Assembly (NCBI GenBank): GCA_002914845.1
Contig: JXTC01000379.1
Span: forward strand, 62,001-126,000
Direction: 5' to 3'
DNA length: 64,000 nt
Source: Trema orientale
Taxonomy: Eukaryota > Streptophyta > Magnoliopsida > Rosales > Cannabaceae
Shown here: positions 61,401-64,000 of the stretch, in pieces
Numbering within the stretch: the first letter of the stretch is position 1
How the letters are laid out: the number at the start of each line of letters is the position of its first letter
Translations under genes and position numbers: made by a program
Notes under the pieces: generated by a model
What the model saw: the letters and a program-made list of their open reading frames with translations, nothing else
What the model was told of the DNA's origin: nothing
Database searches by the model: none

Positions 61401-64000
61401 CAGTAAGATTTCCAGATTCAACATCCAAATACTCCAAGTCTTTGCAGATGGCTTTATGAAATTTAAATATGTTGTCAATAGGTCGTATGGCACACCCATT
61501 CCCGGTAGAGCTTATATCTGTTCCCCAGCTAAAAAGACTGGAGTTCAGAGAAGGAGCAGAAGGTCTAAAAGACAATGAACGCATAGATTTTCCTGCAGCT
61601 AGAGAACCTACTCCTAAATTACTTCCATTTACACCTAGCCCAGGAACATGGCATGACTGGTTACTACAAGATAATTCAGGCGGATTTATGGTTTCAGCTG
61701 GGCAACAAGAAACACTATCTTTTTGTGATGCCAAGTTTCGGCGCTTGACTGGCCTTTGACTGTCATCTTCACTACCTGCTTGACCATTTGATAATTCTAC
61801 CTCAATGGAAGACACAGAGAAACACATAGACACCGCTTCACCAAGACCTCCTTTTGTTCCCTTCAGTCCAGTTGTAGAACAACAACCAGTTACACTTGAA
61901 GATAAACAAACATTCGTAGGATGACCTTTGCATGCCCAACCGGAAAAAAGAGTTACCAGCGCAGAATCTGATGCTGGAGCTGCATTAGATAACTATGCAA
62001 ATCAGATTATACTAGGAAGTAATTCTAAAAAGAAATGGCAGCAGGAAAAGCAAGAAGAACACACCAGTTAAAAACATTACAAACATGATAACTTGTGAAA
62101 TGGGAACTGATACATAACCTGCCATACGCATATTTTGAAGAAAAGAACTTGCTTCTTCTTCACTAAGTAACCCAATGAACCATGGCAACACACACTCGAT
62201 CAATTTCAAGGGCATCAAACATAGACTTTGGTAGAGAAGTTTCCGCTGCCTTTCCGGGCTAAAATGCTTTCGAGCAAGTGGAAGAACCTATCACATAATT
62301 CAATTATGAGATGGTAACATTTGTTTAGGCATATCCAAATTCATAGGTTGCTATTTTATTTACTAGGCTATTTCTGAAGTGCAAATAACCAAACTTTAAG
62401 GTTACAAGTCCAAACTACCCCCTTGGAAGCCTTAAAGGATAACCTTACATATTACATCATCTACAAATCAGTATACAATTATTTAAGCAAATAACATGCT
62501 TTGGAGCTGCTCTGGCTTTGATAAAACCTTAGACTCTTCCATTCTCACATCTGGTCCCATCTACAGTACTACGATGTCAAGAATCCCAGAAGAACAGGTG
62601 GACTAGGTATTCTGCAAGCTAAGCTAATTTCATAATGGAAGTCCAAAGAGACCACTCACCTGAGCTTCCTCATTTTGGAAGTGTCTCAGTATGTTGCCCA
62701 TTATTTTATCAGCATGAGAGCACAACTTCAAACAAAATTCAGAAGAAGAGGAGTTGGCTCCTGCACTTTGGATGCTTTCTATAAGGCACCTAAGCTTGTC
62801 AAATTGAATCTCTTCTTCTGCATGCTCATGGGCAAAAGAGATTTCAGCATCTACAGCAGGAAATATAACTTCGTCCTCAGCAATGCTACAGTCAAAGAGA
62901 CAAAATCAACTTATTTCACAAATTTAAGGCAACCATAATTCGTAAGAGATAAAAGAAATAAAAATAAGTAATTTAAATGTAGGAGTTAATGACATTAATA
63001 GCCCCTGAATTATACATTGTATACTCTGGTATGTGAATTTTCAACTCACAATAATGGCCCTTGAATTATGTAATTGTTACAACAATGACCCATTTGTCAC
63101 AAACTATTAAATATTTAATAGAAATAAGTCATTACAAAGCACATAGCTTGGCAACTATGGTCAAGAATGAGACTTCGAATTTTCAACTTACACAGTAGAC
63201 TATAGAGTCTTATGTAATTATTACAACAATGATCATTTTTTCTAACAAAATGTTATATTTTAATTGAGGCATCTACAAAGCATACAGTTTGGTAACTATG
63301 GCTAAAAACAAGATTCTAACTCATAAAAGTAAATAATGTCCAATTATATACTTTATTCATGACTATTTTATGTTAAAAAACTAACACTTTGTAACAAAAG
63401 AGTCATTGCTATAACAATTGCATAATTCATAGGCTATTACTATGTAAGTTAAAAATTCAGAGACCAAAGTGGTACAAAGAGTATAATTTAGGAGCCAATA
63501 TTATTATTAACCGTTAAATGTATGCTTCACCACTTTTCTAATTTTTCTGGAGTTCGGGGTGAGGAGATGCCGATATGAAGAAAATTTGAATGCATAACAT
63601 GAACATCTTCACTTCAAAAATTCTTTGTTGCTTTCACCTTTAAGAAAATTTGGCTGCCAAAATTCTTTTTCAGAATTGAACTTTTAAATGCAGTAAAACA
63701 AATCATGAGCCAAGTATACACGTGATGTAATAGATTAGTACATAGTAGACATGATCCAGAAGACCGACTTCCCATTATCAAATTGTCCTCCATGAGGAAG
63801 ATTACAATTAAGCATTTACTGATAAGCAACTATTTAAGCACTGAAGGCAATGAAGTCGTTGCTTTACACAGCTGAAAATTGCACCTGTGGAAAATGCAGA
63901 TGTCTGCAATGAAATGCAGCCTCTTAGTAAATGCTGACAAATCAGATTCTCCACAAAGTTGGATCTTCCTAGCGGCCTCAGCTATGTCATTCAACTCTCT
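58405..64000 (-). CDS. BTS: BRUTUS-like hemerythrin/CHY/RING E3 ubiquitin ligase (3' part)
   Basis: Eleven exons are visible: 63885 to past 64000, 62660-62885, 62119-62287, 60780-61979, 60430-60601, 60128-60349, 59882-60019, 59113-59347, 58930-58989, 58623-58694, 58405-58545. Phases agree and give 916 C-terminal residues of about 1250, so the first hemerythrin domain lies beyond the edge. In order (numbered from the edge): hemerythrin 2 (H38xxxE42, H107xxxE111), hemerythrin 3 at 340-500 (H387xxxE391, H476xxxE480), CHY finger from C668, CTCHY region, RING-H2 (C797, C800, C816, H818, H821, C824, C835, C838) and a zinc ribbon (C874, C877, C892, C895). Stretches such as [14 protein letters not shown] are near-identical to Arabidopsis BTS, which senses iron and degrades bHLH activators of iron uptake in the nucleus. 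The single-gene identity (BTS over BTSL1/2) rests on the linker before hemerythrin 3. Confidence 0.95.
62982..63513. mobile_element. Mutator-like MITE in a BTS intron, perfect 9-bp duplication
   Basis: The 532-bp element lies within the 62886-63884 intron. TTAAATGTA flanks it on both sides (62973-62981 and 63514-63522), and its ends are inverted copies for about 125 bp: GTTAATGACATTAATAGCCC... against GGTTAATAATAATATTGGCT..., continuing through CTGAATTAT, TTTTCAACT or TTTTTAACT, and GAATTATG(T/C)AATTGTTA. A 9-bp duplication with long ends indicates a Mutator-like element. No transposase. Splice sites of the intron are intact. Confidence 0.85.

Overview
The window is nuclear DNA from a flowering plant, most likely a eudicot. 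It is AT-rich, its genes are intron-split with GT-AG junctions and plant-specific families, and it carries Ty1/copia and gypsy-type LTR retrotransposons plus many small non-autonomous DNA transposons. I cannot name the species. It is assembled sequence with one 288-base N gap at 48364-48651 and a single N near 43488.

Layout. Positions 1-17287 are nested retrotransposons. The oldest layer appears to be a gypsy-type element on the minus strand (LTR about 14484-17287, with decayed internal sequence to its left). Into it went a long, protein-less copia-type element at 1877-12049, flanked by the target duplication TTAAT. Its 3' LTR is interrupted by a decayed gag-pol Ty1/copia element at 6357-11296 with 244-bp LTRs. 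A second copy of the long LTR lies inverted at 1-1526, so the left end is a large imperfect palindrome. Positions 17288-25672 are intergenic, with a hAT-type MITE, an RNase H relic and a MITE with an unusual palindromic core. At 25673-26389 (minus) is an intronless single C2H2 zinc-finger gene resembling ZFP6. Positions 26.5-46.3 kb are gene-poor, holding fold-back and terminal-inverted-repeat elements, a tandem hairpin array and a small RNA polymerase second-largest-subunit relic.

Two conserved minus-strand genes fill much of the right side. At 46308-51281 is an 11-exon J-domain gene, orthologue of ARG1/DNAJ15 (gravitropism). From 58405 past the right edge is the 3' part (11 exons visible) of BRUTUS (BTS), the hemerythrin/CHY/RING iron-regulated E3 ligase. 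Between and inside them are further MITEs, one in a BTS intron with a perfect 9-bp target duplication.

The three host genes act in unrelated processes (epidermal/trichome regulation, gravity signalling, iron homeostasis); nothing suggests a functional cluster. I found no convincing new molecular system. The most interesting items are the nested and inverted retroelement architecture and several repeat families with unusual internal structure. Exons were placed by reading splice signals and by similarity to remembered family members; no search was run.
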